This document shows, in pieces, positions 1 through 9,093 of a stretch of 64,000 nt of DNA. Position 1 is the first letter of the stretch. Each line of letters opens with the position of its first letter. A program made the position numbers and the translations under genes. The DNA is from Bacteriovoracaceae bacterium UBA6153 (lineage in GTDB: Bacteria; Bdellovibrionota; Bacteriovoracia; Bacteriovoracales; Bacteriovoracaceae), in contig DIUR01000030.1 of NCBI GenBank assembly GCA_002428265.1, positions 202,696 to 266,695 on the forward strand, written 5' to 3'. The notes beneath the pieces were generated by a model. The model was not told where the DNA came from, did no database searches, and saw only the letters and a list, made by a program, of their open reading frames with translations.

Positions 1-901
1 CCTGGAAGGCCATAACGAATTTTGGAATGGGATTAGTTGCGTAATACTTATACTCTTTTCCAAACTCGGCCTGTGACTTAAACACTTCCGAGCTTGATGA
101 ACTCTTTTTTAATTCTGCCAGGTCTGTCTTCATCGGAATTGAGCCATATTTTTCTTCAATCATCTTGATGACTTTATCCGGATCAACATCACCTGCGATG
201 GCCACGATGGCGTTGTTAGGAACATAAAAATTCTTGAAAAAAACCATCATCTGATCGCGAGTCAGCGCTTTTAAATCAGACTCTTCTCCAATGACAGAGT
301 TTCCATACGGAGTGCCTGCAAAAACTTTTTTCATTAAAGCTAAGAAAATTAATCCATCAGGGCTATTTTCATAGCGCATTTTTCTCTCTTCAAAAATAAC
401 CTGTCTCTCGCTTTCAAATGAAACCGGCTCAAGAAGTAAATTCTGTAAACGGTCTGCTTCCATGTCGATCATTTTTTCTAAAAATTCCACCGGAATATTT
501 TGATAATAAACAGTCATGTCATTAGTTGTGTAAGCGTTCGTCACTCCACCACTTCGCTCTAATTGAGAATCAAATTCACCTGGACCGTATTTTTTAGCTC
601 CCTTAAACATCATGTGTTCTAGAAAGTGAGTGGCCCCTGTGGTACCCGGCCCTTCATCTCTTCCACCGACGTCAAACAGTGTATAATAAGAAACGATAGG
701 AAGTTTTGGGTTGGGTGCAACTAAGACAGTTAACCCATTTTTTAAGACAACTTTTTTTACATTGAATCCAGCTTTTAACGGAGCATTTTTTGTGGAGACT
801 CCCATGCTTGAACATGCATCAAAAAGAAATGTTGCCATGACTAATGACATTACTTTTAATACACGTGAAGATTTTCTGATTGAATGCATTCGTGCTAGCA
901 T
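1..901 (-). CDS. M16 (insulinase-like) zinc protease lipoprotein, 3' end outside window
   Basis: Reading the minus strand from ATG at 901 gives a continuous frame to the window edge, so the C-terminal part is missing here. The N-terminus is a signal peptide ending in a possible lipobox (LFDAC, near residue 29), so the protein is probably anchored to a membrane facing the periplasm. The M16 inverted zinc motif HFLEH lies at residues 92-96, and the downstream glutamate region (FEERKMRYENSPDG) fits the third zinc ligand. M16 proteases cut peptides and small proteins. It is divergent from the MBL hydrolase gene; 902-966 must hold both promoters. Family assignment is secure; the substrate is unknown. 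Confidence 0.88.
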   Translation of the reverse strand, partial: MLARMHSIRKSSRVLKVMSLVMATFLFDACSSMGVSTKNAPLKAGFNVKKVVLKNGLTVLVAPNPKLPIVSYYTLFDVGGRDEGPGTTGATHFLEHMMFKGAKKYGPGEFDSQLERSGGVTNAYTTNDMTVYYQNIPVEFLEKMIDMEADRLQNLLLEPVSFESERQVIFEERKMRYENSPDGLIFLALMKKVFAGTPYGNSVIGEESDLKALTRDQMMVFFKNFYVPNNAIVAIAGDVDPDKVIKMIEEKYGSIPMKTDLAELKKSSSSSEVFKSQAEFGKEYKYYATNPIPKFVMAFQ

Positions 902-966
902 AATTTAATCCTTAAATTCTTAGATGTTGAAATAATAATTATAAGGGCCAAAGGCATTTTACACCA

Positions 967-1779
967 ATGAAAAACACACTGAATAAAATTACTATACTTG
1001 GCACAGGAACGAGCACAGGTATTCCTATGCTGGGATGTTCTTGCATAGTATGCACTTCACTTGATCATCGCGATCAGAGACTGCGCACCAGTATTTATTT
1101 TGAAACTAAAAAAAATCAAAAAATTTTAGTTGATACGAGTCCGGATCTTCGCACTCAACTTCTAAACAATAAGATCTCCGCAATAGATTCTGTGATTATC
1201 ACCCACGATCACGCTGACCATATTCACGGCATTGACGACTTAAGGCCTTTTTGTTTTGGACCTCCTGAAAAAAGCATTCCACTCTACTTAAACGATGAAA
1301 CCAACGAATCCCTAAAAGTGCGCTTTCCCTATATTTTTCAAACATCGAAGAAACCAATTTTAGGCGGCGGAATCCCCAAGCTTAATTCCCAGGTTGTTGA
1401 ATTGGAAAAAAACGTATCCATTGGTGGAGAAGATTTTTTCTTTTTTAATTATCCCCATGGCCATAGCGTCACAATGGGGTTTATTCACGACGATTTTGCC
1501 TATATCGTCGACTGTATGGAGCTTCCCGAGCGAATTATCGAGGTTCTCAAAGCAAGAAAGCTAAGTCTCCTTATTCTGGACTGCCTGCAAAGAAAGGCCC
1601 ACACTACCCATCTCACAGTGGAAAAAAGCTTTGATTATATTAGAAGAATTAACCCCCAAAAAACCGGCCTGATTCACGTCGGCCACGACTTATCTCACCG
1701 GGAACTGATGGGTCTTGCCTCTAAGGAGTTTGGCGACAAGGTCTTCCCTCTCTACGACGGTCAAAAGCTATTTTATTGA
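967..1779 (+). CDS. MBL-fold metallo-hydrolase, PhnP-like
   Basis: This 270-residue cytoplasmic protein carries the metallo-beta-lactamase metal motif THDHADHIHG (about residues 79-88), followed by the GIDDLRPF segment typical of the PhnP-like branch. Later ligands are visible as PHGHS, the aspartate in IVDCME and the C-terminal HVGHD. The N-terminus GTGTSTGIPMLGC with nearby cysteines also matches that branch. Family members hydrolyse phosphodiester bonds in small cyclic phosphates or nucleotides; the substrate here cannot be read from sequence. The gene ends about 107 bases before alanine dehydrogenase and may share its transcript. Confidence 0.85.
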   Translation: MKNTLNKITILGTGTSTGIPMLGCSCIVCTSLDHRDQRLRTSIYFETKKNQKILVDTSPDLRTQLLNNKISAIDSVIITHDHADHIHGIDDLRPFCFGPPEKSIPLYLNDETNESLKVRFPYIFQTSKKPILGGGIPKLNSQVVELEKNVSIGGEDFFFFNYPHGHSVTMGFIHDDFAYIVDCMELPERIIEVLKARKLSLLILDCLQRKAHTTHLTVEKSFDYIRRINPQKTGLIHVGHDLSHRELMGLASKEFGDKVFPLYDGQKLFY

Positions 1780-1886
1780 CTCTCCGCCACTACAGTGGAA
1801 AAGCCCTTTGCATTTTGAAGCAATTTATGAAATTCTCATCTGATAATTTTGAGCATGCTAAAAAACCTATTGTAGAGGAGATAACA

Positions 1887-2993
1887 ATGATTATCGGTGT
1901 ACCTAAGGAAATTAAAAACAATGAAAACCGTGTTGGTATGGTTCCAGGTGGAGTGAGAGCTCTAGTTGCTGACGGCCACCAAGTTTACGTTCAAAAAAAT
2001 GCTGGTGTTGGTATCGGTATTTCTGATGAAGAGTTCGTAAAAGCTGGAGCAAAAATTCTAGATACTGCAGCTGAAGTTTTCGAAAAATCAACAATGATCA
2101 TTAAGGTAAAAGAGCCACAAGCGGTAGAGATCGCAATGCTTAAGCCAAATCATATTCTTTACACGTACCTTCACCTTGCACCAGATCCAGAGCAAACAAA
2201 AGGTCTAATGAAGTCAGGCTGTACAGCTATCGCATACGAAACAATTCAAAATGCTGACGGCTCACTTCCTCTTCTAGTTCCTATGTCAGAAGTTGCTGGA
2301 CGTATGTCAGTTCAAATTGGAGCTTCATACCTTCAACTTGATAGAGGCGGAAAAGGGATTCTTCTTGGTGGAGTTCCAGGTGTTAAACGTGGAAAAGTAA
2401 CTGTTATCGGAGCTGGGATTGCTGGAACAAACGCAATTCAAATGGCAATGGGAATGGGAGCTTCTGTTACTGCTATCGATCTTTCAACTAAGAGATTAGC
2501 TGAACTAGACGCTCTATACGGATCACACATTACGACAATTTACTCAAACCAAGACAACATTGAAAAAGCTGTTCTTGAATCTGACCTTGTTATCGGTGCT
2601 GTTCTAGTTCCAGGTGCAAAAGCTCCTAAGCTAGTTACTCGCGACATGATTTCAAAAATGGGTAAAGGATCTGTTGTTGTAGATATCGCTGTCGACCAAG
2701 GTGGATGTATTGAAACTTGTAAGCCAACAACTCACGAGAATCCAACTTTCGTCGTTGATGGTGTTGTTCATTACTGTGTAGCTAACATGCCAGGTGCTGT
2801 TGCAAGAACATCAACATTTGCTCTTACAAACGTCACTCTTAAGTACGCTAGAATGATCGCGAACATGGGTGTTGAAGAAGCTGCTCAGAAAGACAAGTCT
2901 TTCCGTCCAGGGATCAATATCTACAAAGGGACTTTAGCATACGAGCAAGTTGCTCAGGATTTAGGTCTTCCGTATACAAAACTACCATTCTAG
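1887..2993 (+). CDS. ald: Alanine dehydrogenase
   Basis: The 368-residue product starts MIIGVPKEIKNNENRVG, the hallmark N-terminus of alanine dehydrogenase, and has the Rossmann motif VIGAGIAGTNAIQMAMGMGA. It catalyses NAD-dependent interconversion of L-alanine with pyruvate and ammonia in the cytoplasm. The frame is open back to 1776, but the start at 1887 is preferred because GAGGAG sits six bases upstream and the family begins exactly there; the length equals the usual size of about 370. In a predatory or proteolytic organism it would let alanine be used as carbon and nitrogen source (inference). Confidence 0.95.
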   Translation: MIIGVPKEIKNNENRVGMVPGGVRALVADGHQVYVQKNAGVGIGISDEEFVKAGAKILDTAAEVFEKSTMIIKVKEPQAVEIAMLKPNHILYTYLHLAPDPEQTKGLMKSGCTAIAYETIQNADGSLPLLVPMSEVAGRMSVQIGASYLQLDRGGKGILLGGVPGVKRGKVTVIGAGIAGTNAIQMAMGMGASVTAIDLSTKRLAELDALYGSHITTIYSNQDNIEKAVLESDLVIGAVLVPGAKAPKLVTRDMISKMGKGSVVVDIAVDQGGCIETCKPTTHENPTFVVDGVVHYCVANMPGAVARTSTFALTNVTLKYARMIANMGVEEAAQKDKSFRPGINIYKGTLAYEQVAQDLGLPYTKLPF

Positions 2994-3012
2994 TTTTTCC
3001 TTTTAAAAAATA

Positions 3013-3042
3013 CCGGTCATGATAATGTATTATTATGACCGG
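3013..3042 (+). promoter_or_regulatory. Hairpin enclosing the fliL-like start codon
   Basis: CCGGTCAT at 3013-3020 pairs perfectly with ATGACCGG at 3035-3042, and the bases between can extend the stem with A-T pairs. The start codon of the next gene (3035) is the first triplet of the right arm, and no purine-rich ribosome binding site is visible in front of it. The structure could end the ald transcript or mask the start; sequence alone does not decide. Confidence 0.45.
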
Positions 3043-3517
3043 CAAAAAACTTCTCGATACAATTCTCGTAGGTGCAATGATCCTGGCAACTCTCGCAGTT
3101 GTAGGACTTTTCTATTACACAGAAAAAATGTACAAAAAACCGCCGATTGATGAGAATGCTGAAAAAGCTGCACTCATGACTAGTGTTGATGCCAAGGCCA
3201 TCCCTACTTTCTTTAAAGTCGATAAAATGACTATCAGTCTTATTCCAAAAAATGAAGCGGCCAACTCACGCATGAGATGGCTTGAAATTGAAATGCACTT
3301 AGTGCTCTTCGAAGCAAGTGCCCTTGAAGAGATGAAAGTAAATCTTCCCGTCGTTCAGGATAGAATTATTGATATCGCTTCTAAGATGGGTCCTGATGAA
3401 CTGAACTCTCTTTCTGGAAAAATTCTTTTAGAAGATAGACTTAAGCGTGAAATAAATAAGGCCCTTCATAAGCCGACAGTTAAAAACATTTATTTCGCCA
3501 GCTTCATCGTACAATAA
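3035..3517 (+). CDS. FliL-like membrane-anchored protein
   Basis: This 160-residue protein has a single N-terminal transmembrane helix (about residues 8-27) and a periplasmic domain of the FliL type: FFKVDKMTISLIP near residue 60, then a region predicted to alternate strand and helix that ends ADLK-like with NIYFASFIVQ, close to the FliL ending that contains VYFTDFVIQ. FliL associates with the flagellar stator and basal body. It lies apart from flagellar operons, and the next gene follows after two bases. Function in the motor is likely but this may be one of several paralogs. Confidence 0.7.
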   Translation: MTGKKLLDTILVGAMILATLAVVGLFYYTEKMYKKPPIDENAEKAALMTSVDAKAIPTFFKVDKMTISLIPKNEAANSRMRWLEIEMHLVLFEASALEEMKVNLPVVQDRIIDIASKMGPDELNSLSGKILLEDRLKREINKALHKPTVKNIYFASFIVQ

Positions 3518-3519
3518 TA

Positions 3520-4908
3520 ATGAATGCCGTAATTTCTCATTTCAAAAAATCATTTACCTTAGATATGAGATCAATTGCTATTACCCGGGCGATCTTTGGT
3601 CTCTTATGTATCTACGACCTGCTCTTAAAATATAATAATCTGCATTTCTATGTGCCTAATGAGTATTATCCCAGGGCCTACTTCGATCTTTTTTACCAAA
3701 ATAATCCCATCTTCCTCAGCTTATTTTCTATTCTTGATGGGCCTTGGTTTTTTAAAGTAATGATAGCAGCGGGAGTCATCTCTTCCATAATGATTGCTAT
3801 CGGAAAATACACTCGTGTTAACTTAATTATACTTTGGATAATATTTCTTTCTTTTAAAAATCAAATGCACATGGAGAGAAAGGCATTTGATATTTTAATG
3901 CTGATGATGTTTTTATGGTTCTTTCTCATGCCTAAAGATAAAGGCCTGGTAGAGGCCTTTCAAAAACCAACTTTCAAGTTCTTTGATTTCTCTTCAATCG
4001 GCTGGACCATGCAGATTGTCCTGCTCTACTCTTTTACTTTTCTTTACAAACTTCCCGACCCGGCATGGGCGCAAAACTTTAGTGCCCTCACTTACATTCT
4101 AAGAAAGGGCTATAGTTATACTTATATCTCCGACATTTTATTTATCCATAAAAGCATTCCACCTTTTCTAACCTTCATGACCCTTTTAATAGAAGGAATT
4201 ATTCCTTTGTCGATGCTTGTCTTTTTTAGAAATGATAAATTTCGAATGATCGCCTGCATGTTGATGATCCTTTTCCATTGTTCTATTTTTTTCTTTTTGG
4301 ACGTTGGGATCTTCACGCCTCTTTCAATCTGCTTATGGATCAGTCTTCTGCCAGGAATCTTTTGGGAGAGAGTTTTAAAATTAAAAGATGACTCTGTCTT
4401 CATGGCAAATAAAATTTTTTCCCTTAGAAATATTCTTGCCATCATTTTGATGATCATCGTAATTATTTCAAACGTTCTTTTATTTTCTCTGCCAATTCAT
4501 AAACGATATGTGCCGGTGCTTTCAGCTCTTGGAATTAATCAAAGCTGGGCCATGTTCTCTAATGACTATTTATCAGCTTCTAAAGATCACTGGCTCGTCA
4601 CAGACTCTGGCGGCTTTGATTTCTTAAATGACAGGCCTGTGACTCCAGACTATTTTACAAAGTACTATCCGCCCAAGAGTCCCGACTACACGTGGAGAGC
4701 GCTACTGTGGACAACCAAATTTGATTCCGCAAAAAGAAATAGATTGGATACGAGTTATTACTTAGTGGATTATCTATGTAGAAAAAATAATTTGAATAGT
4801 GTGATTAAGTTATTTGTAATGGTGAGAGATCAGGATACTGAGAAATTAGACTCTAAGTTGTTGCTAGAGTATCAATGCCGGCCGAAGAATTCGACCGGAT
4901 CGTTTTAA
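3520..4908 (+). CDS. HTTM-domain multipass membrane protein
   Basis: The 462-residue product has many hydrophobic helices and an N-terminus (MRSIAITRAIFGLLCIYDLL followed by YVPNEYYPRAYF) that matches HTTM proteins, the bacterial relatives of vitamin-K-dependent gamma-carboxylase. The segment KNQMHMERKAFDILMLMMFLWFFLMP also matches that family. A soluble C-terminal domain of about 120 residues follows the last helix. No catalytic role is established for most bacterial members. It starts two bases after the FliL-like gene and is probably co-transcribed with it. Confidence 0.7.
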   Translation: MNAVISHFKKSFTLDMRSIAITRAIFGLLCIYDLLLKYNNLHFYVPNEYYPRAYFDLFYQNNPIFLSLFSILDGPWFFKVMIAAGVISSIMIAIGKYTRVNLIILWIIFLSFKNQMHMERKAFDILMLMMFLWFFLMPKDKGLVEAFQKPTFKFFDFSSIGWTMQIVLLYSFTFLYKLPDPAWAQNFSALTYILRKGYSYTYISDILFIHKSIPPFLTFMTLLIEGIIPLSMLVFFRNDKFRMIACMLMILFHCSIFFFLDVGIFTPLSICLWISLLPGIFWERVLKLKDDSVFMANKIFSLRNILAIILMIIVIISNVLLFSLPIHKRYVPVLSALGINQSWAMFSNDYLSASKDHWLVTDSGGFDFLNDRPVTPDYFTKYYPPKSPDYTWRALLWTTKFDSAKRNRLDTSYYLVDYLCRKNNLNSVIKLFVMVRDQDTEKLDSKLLLEYQCRPKNSTGSF

Positions 4909-4918
4909 GTGTTAGTGA

Positions 4919-5089
4919 CTATTCTTCTTCTGAAGAATTTTCATCAGTGTATGAAGCATTTTTAGCTTCATCAGCGATAGAATCAAGGAACTTTTTAACT
5001 TCTTCTTTAGATACTTTACCTTCAGCAAGAAGTTTATCTCTTAAGCGAACGTCCATTAACTTTTCTTGTAATGCTCTACTTAGTCTCAT
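4919..5089 (-). CDS. Small charged protein of 56 residues
   Basis: The minus strand encodes MRLSRALQEKLMDVRLRDKL, then a lysine- and glutamate-rich part (VSKEEVKKFLDSIADEA) and an acidic tail ending SSEEE. It is too short for common ORF cut-offs, but its amphipathic helical pattern and charged composition look coding, and only one start is possible because a stop codon lies six codons upstream. The ribosome binding site is weak (GGGG within a GC-rich palindrome). It converges on the HTTM gene. No family is recognised. Confidence 0.7.
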   Translation of the reverse strand: MRLSRALQEKLMDVRLRDKLLAEGKVSKEEVKKFLDSIADEAKNASYTDENSSEEE

Positions 5090-5146
5090 ATGGGCCCCGG
5101 GTTCAAATTAAAATTTTATAGTCCAAGAAAGTAACACTCTTTACAC

Positions 5147-5887
5147 CTATTGCCAATACTTTGGCGGCCCATCATTGTCGTCTTTTACGATAGAGAGCTT
5201 GGCCTTGGACTTTTTCGCGGTTCTTACTTGCGTCATTTTGCTCATTTTATCTGCAAGCGTCTTAAAATTGCGGTGCGAGATCACAATCATAAACAAATAG
5301 GCCGAAGCGATAGCTCCCAACTGCCCCCAAGCACCCACTCCTGTCGGACTGGCGATTCCCTGGTAAAGAGAAATTACAACTAGAATCATACAAAAGTACT
5401 TGGCCTTAACCGGGATGATCATTAAAAATGAAAAGATCCTATCTGGATAAATAACAGCGTAAGCAAGACACAGGGCCCCTACTATTCCGGCAAACCCAGT
5501 AAGCGGATAACTGTAAATGACACTGTTTTGAAAAAAGAGTGCCACGACACCAAGGTATAAAATTGCGCCGCCAAGAACCGTCGTTAAGATAAATTTTAAA
5601 TATCTTTTTTGTCCCCAGTTCGCTTCAAATTCAGAGCCCATTAACCAAAGCATCAAGCAGTTTAAAATTACTTCGATGATCGACTGAGATAAAAACGGAT
5701 AAGTAATGAGAGAATAAATATGCCCGTCAAAAACTCTTTGGGCCGAAAGACCCATCAATGTGCTTAAGCTTCCCATCCCTGATTTTGCCATGATGAAATC
5801 AATGATAAAAACAGCAGCAGAAATGATAATGAGTGATTTATTAATTAACGTTAACTTTGGAAGATAAATTTGTGATTGAGCATTCAT
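5147..5887 (-). CDS. Rhomboid-family membrane protein without catalytic Ser and His
   Basis: The 246-residue protein has about six transmembrane helices and the rhomboid architecture: VILNCLMLWLMGSEFE in the TM2 region and WGQKRYL after it. The catalytic motif GxSG is read as GFAG at residues 131-134, so alanine replaces the nucleophile, and the catalytic histidine position in the usual WAHLGG is glutamine (WGQLGA, residues 187-192). It is therefore expected to be proteolytically inactive, like iRhoms or derlins. It is followed, in the same direction, by nothing else of the pathway; methylmalonyl-CoA epimerase lies immediately upstream (six-base gap) and may share the transcript. Confidence 0.75.
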   Translation of the reverse strand: MNAQSQIYLPKLTLINKSLIIISAAVFIIDFIMAKSGMGSLSTLMGLSAQRVFDGHIYSLITYPFLSQSIIEVILNCLMLWLMGSEFEANWGQKRYLKFILTTVLGGAILYLGVVALFFQNSVIYSYPLTGFAGIVGALCLAYAVIYPDRIFSFLMIIPVKAKYFCMILVVISLYQGIASPTGVGAWGQLGAIASAYLFMIVISHRNFKTLADKMSKMTQVRTAKKSKAKLSIVKDDNDGPPKYWQ

Positions 5888-5892
5888 AAATT

Positions 5893-6312
5893 TTAAGCCT
5901 TCCCTTTCGTTGCAATTTCAATCAAAACACCACCAGTTGATTTAGGGTGAATGAAATTTACCAGACAGTTATTGGCCCCTGGAACTGGTTTGTCATAAAT
6001 CATTTTATAACCTTGAGCGATCATCTCTTCTGTTTTTTTATGCACATCCGGAACCATGAAACTCATGTGATGGATTCCTTCGCCATTTTTTTCTATAAAT
6101 TTTTGAATAGGACCTTGCTCATTGATCGGACAGACAAGCTCGATATGAGCATGTTCATCAACGTGGGCAAAGGCCGTCGTAACATTTTGAGAAACAACTT
6201 CTTCTCTAACTGGATTAAAAGTAAGTCCCAGGTCTTCCCAGACCTTTTGAGCGCGGTCTAAGTTAGATACAGCAATGGCGACGTGATCAAGATAGCAGTC
6301 TTTATTAAACAT
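5893..6312 (-). CDS. mce: Methylmalonyl-CoA epimerase
   Basis: This 139-residue VOC-fold protein begins with CYLDHVAIAVSNLDRAQKVW and has metal-binding positions typical of the epimerase (DHVAIAV, HIELVCP, GIHHMSFMV, VLIEIA). It interconverts the 2R and 2S forms of methylmalonyl-CoA in the propionyl-CoA to succinyl-CoA route used for odd-chain fatty acids and branched amino acids. The mutase genes are not in this window. Length is the normal 130-150. Confidence 0.9.
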   Translation of the reverse strand: MFNKDCYLDHVAIAVSNLDRAQKVWEDLGLTFNPVREEVVSQNVTTAFAHVDEHAHIELVCPINEQGPIQKFIEKNGEGIHHMSFMVPDVHKKTEEMIAQGYKMIYDKPVPGANNCLVNFIHPKSTGGVLIEIATKGKA

Positions 6313-6364
6313 AAATCTAATGCCTTTTATTGATAATAACTGCTTTATTTTAGAGAGTGATTAC

Positions 6365-8230
6365 CTAAGGGTCAACTGCCTTTGAGCAGTCTTTAGGATC
6401 AAATGCCGGAACAGGAGGAATCACTGGCGGTTTACAGTATCCGCCAACACAATCTCCGTAGGTCTCAACAGAAGGACAACGAAGTGCGCATGCAGCAGTT
6501 CCATCAGGATTATTTGGAAGTTTGACAATTTTACAAGTTTCTACGAATTGTGGCTTACAAAACTCTTTGGCAACACATTGTTGCCCAGGCGATTTAGAAC
6601 AAGCAACTGGAGCTGCGCCATTTGGATCGTGAGGGGCACAGGCCTGTCTCGACTGATCACAACATAAGCTTGAGCATTCAAAATCAGAAGAGCAATTTGC
6701 TCCGACTTCCTGGTTACCTACGATAGGCATCTGGTCCACACACTGAGTAACGAGGTCTTTTGACCAACAACGAGAGTTAAAACAACACTCACTTGATCCA
6801 CAAGATGAAGAGCTGTCACATTGCTTGAAAGCTGATGCTAAAACTTCTTTTCCTTCAAAATTTGTAAGTGAAGGTTTTAGAAGTTGTAACTTGATACTCT
6901 TGTCTGTCGTGATATTAACTTCAACACCATCTTTGATATAAAAAACTTCGATAGATCCGTTGACGTTACAAGAACCCAACCCTTCAGTTGTGGCAACATC
7001 ATAATGTTGTACGCGAAGATTACATCCATCAACATAACCAGTTTCACCACTAGATGTCGTTGATTCATCAGTTCGTGGAATGGCCGTATCAGCTGCATAA
7101 CCTGCTGTTGGAACAGCAGAACCTAAGTATCTTACCTCTGCATTCAGATCCATTTTTCCTTCAAGAGGAAAGAGAAATGATCTCGTACCAGAGTAATCAC
7201 CATATAAAGACGATTTTGAATTTTTAAAAATCCCGTATTGCTTATTGAAAATAGCAGAACCCTGGATTCTCCACCCTAATGGGTTGATAGCTCTGTAAGG
7301 GCCTTTGTATGTACCTGTGAAAGTTCCGTTAACCACGTCCCCACTGGTAAAAGTTGAACCATATCCAAAACCAGCTCCTAAATTCTGACCGAATAAAATA
7401 TTCATCGTCGCAACGTTTTCAACATCTGGAAGACACATACTTGTTGCAGAAACTTTTGTGTTCGGTGATCTTGAAGTTCCCGATCCCGTATAAATTTGCG
7501 GTCTGCTTGGAATCGCCGTCAAATTAGAAGTGTTATAAAGAGTTGCATCTGTGATTTTTGCATAAGCGTACTGACATTTTTGTCCAGGTCCATCACATGA
7601 TCCGTTTGTTGAAACAGTTGCATCGAAAGTTGGATCGTCATCGAGTTGAAGCCCTCTACAAAATAATCCCGTGTTTCTAGGATCAGTTGTCGCAGCATCA
7701 CCAGCAGCATAGGTATTGTAGTCGTAAAGGTCATACGGAAGGCTCATTTTTGAAAATGGCTTCGCACTCATATTGATAGCTAGTACCTGAATGTCTGTTT
7801 GAGGAATAATCCCTGGCGCTCTTGCCAGAGTTGCATCTAAAACAACGGCCTGTCTGTCGACACCAAAGTTAAAGCGAACTTTAATAAACTTGTCAGAAAG
7901 GGCAGCGACGTTTAATCCTGCAATATACAGATAACCTTTATAGTTTTTAGGAATTGTAAGCTTCTTTTTATAAGTACCATCAAAAGGATCCACTAAGTGA
8001 GAGAGCTCAATTTTAATTGATTGAAGAGGATCTGTTGTCCCCACTCCTGAGCCATCAGGAAGAGCGCTTGAGCCTCCTGACTTATCACCAGTAAGGCTTG
8101 ATCCAACTTTAGAGGCCTTTGCTCTCACGCCACTGTTTTCAACACACGAAGAAGCAAGAACTAAACTAACCGCCAGAATCGGCAGTGAGAATTTTTGCAT
8201 CAAGGTCTGAATGTTGAACTTCATCTTCAT
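6365..8230 (-). CDS. Large cysteine-rich lipoprotein
   Basis: The 621-residue product has a signal peptide with lipobox LASSC at about residues 25-29, so it is a lipoprotein. The first two thirds are Ser/Thr/Gly-rich and probably beta-structured. The last 150 residues are cysteine-rich with repeated units such as SSSCGSSECCFNSRC and SSDFECSSLCCDQSRQAC, a spacing like disulfide-knotted dickkopf/colipase-type modules. No enzyme motif is visible. It is probably surface- or periplasm-exposed; function unknown. Confidence 0.75.
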   Translation of the reverse strand: MKMKFNIQTLMQKFSLPILAVSLVLASSCVENSGVRAKASKVGSSLTGDKSGGSSALPDGSGVGTTDPLQSIKIELSHLVDPFDGTYKKKLTIPKNYKGYLYIAGLNVAALSDKFIKVRFNFGVDRQAVVLDATLARAPGIIPQTDIQVLAINMSAKPFSKMSLPYDLYDYNTYAAGDAATTDPRNTGLFCRGLQLDDDPTFDATVSTNGSCDGPGQKCQYAYAKITDATLYNTSNLTAIPSRPQIYTGSGTSRSPNTKVSATSMCLPDVENVATMNILFGQNLGAGFGYGSTFTSGDVVNGTFTGTYKGPYRAINPLGWRIQGSAIFNKQYGIFKNSKSSLYGDYSGTRSFLFPLEGKMDLNAEVRYLGSAVPTAGYAADTAIPRTDESTTSSGETGYVDGCNLRVQHYDVATTEGLGSCNVNGSIEVFYIKDGVEVNITTDKSIKLQLLKPSLTNFEGKEVLASAFKQCDSSSSCGSSECCFNSRCWSKDLVTQCVDQMPIVGNQEVGANCSSDFECSSLCCDQSRQACAPHDPNGAAPVACSKSPGQQCVAKEFCKPQFVETCKIVKLPNNPDGTAACALRCPSVETYGDCVGGYCKPPVIPPVPAFDPKDCSKAVDP

Positions 8231-8291
8231 ACCCGTCTTCTCGGTTAGTGATACTAATATTTTAATTTTAAAAGAGATCCAATAGGAGAAA

Positions 8292-8450
8292 ATGACCTAC
8301 GAGTTCACTCGGGAAGTGCAATTTCTTGGAGTTACGCTGATATTTGGGCCAAACAAGGACAAATCTTCCTCACCAAAAATGCGTCCAATAGTGGGCAGCA
8401 TTCAAAAAGAATTAGTTTATCTCAGAGACAAGAGAGCTGATTCTTATTGA
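8292..8450 (+). CDS. Possible 52-residue small ORF
   Basis: An ATG at 8292, preceded by AGGAG at 8284-8288, opens a 52-codon frame ending TGA at 8448-8450; it begins MTYEFTREVQFLGVTLIFGP. It fills the gap between two minus-strand genes, with its last 39 bases overlapping the 3' end of the next gene. The spacing to the ribosome binding site is short and no homolog is known to me, so it may be spurious. Confidence 0.25.
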   Translation: MTYEFTREVQFLGVTLIFGPNKDKSSSPKMRPIVGSIQKELVYLRDKRADSY

Positions 8451-9089
8451 ACGAAGGAAATAGTAAAGTCTCACTGACATCAACGTCACGATGACGTGAA
8501 TGAAGGCCAGAAAAAGTGAGCTGCCAGTTAAAAAAATTATTTTAAAAGTCATATCAAAATAATTGGCCGCTTTTAATAAAACAAACTGAGAAAGAAGTGG
8601 GATGACGAACAAAAGAAAAGTTAAAAACAACTCACTCTTTCCTATTAGAAATCTGCTTTTTTTAAGCGGGGCCAATCCCTCTTCATCTTCATAAATTGAA
8701 ATAAGTGGGGCCAGGTATAAATATAAAAGCGCCAGGATTCCAGGGATCACAAAAAAAATCAGACCAACTCCTACAATCACAAGAGTGCAAAAGCCAGTCA
8801 GCGCAAACGTTAACATATTAGCAATCACACTTTCTTTAGGCTGGTTAAGATCAATGGCCTTTCTCACCAAAATGATATTCACAGTAAAAACCATCAAGAG
8901 AAAATAACAAAGAATTTCCAGAATGATTGATTGCATACTCAGCGTATCTAAGATGACGAGATCTTTCATCGTACTGATCATCATCAAAAAAATAATGAAG
9001 TAAAAACTCAAACGAAGCTCACCGTAAAACTGTGAAAAATCTCCCAGTGACTCTTTAGTGAGTTGGATATAGCGATTGATGGCGTTCAT
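8412..9089 (-). CDS. Multipass inner-membrane protein, paralog A
   Basis: This 225-residue protein has about six hydrophobic helices and a central block FFVIPGILALLYLYLAPLISIYE. The same pattern (LYIVPGILAYLVLLMVPLSSVL) appears in the upstream neighbour, so the two are paralogs from a tandem duplication; they are separated by four bases and form an operon. The motif resembles UPF0259/YciC-like and glycerophosphoryl-diester-phosphodiesterase-associated membrane domains. No transport or enzymatic role can be assigned. Confidence 0.65.
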   Translation of the reverse strand: MNAINRYIQLTKESLGDFSQFYGELRLSFYFIIFLMMISTMKDLVILDTLSMQSIILEILCYFLLMVFTVNIILVRKAIDLNQPKESVIANMLTFALTGFCTLVIVGVGLIFFVIPGILALLYLYLAPLISIYEDEEGLAPLKKSRFLIGKSELFLTFLLFVIPLLSQFVLLKAANYFDMTFKIIFLTGSSLFLAFIHVIVTLMSVRLYYFLRSIRISSLVSEIN

Positions 9090-9093
9090 ATTT

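Noticed and set aside
4875..5111. Plus-strand 78-residue ORF overlapping the HTTM gene end
   Set aside because: The minus-strand 56-residue frame in the same place has a more protein-like sequence.
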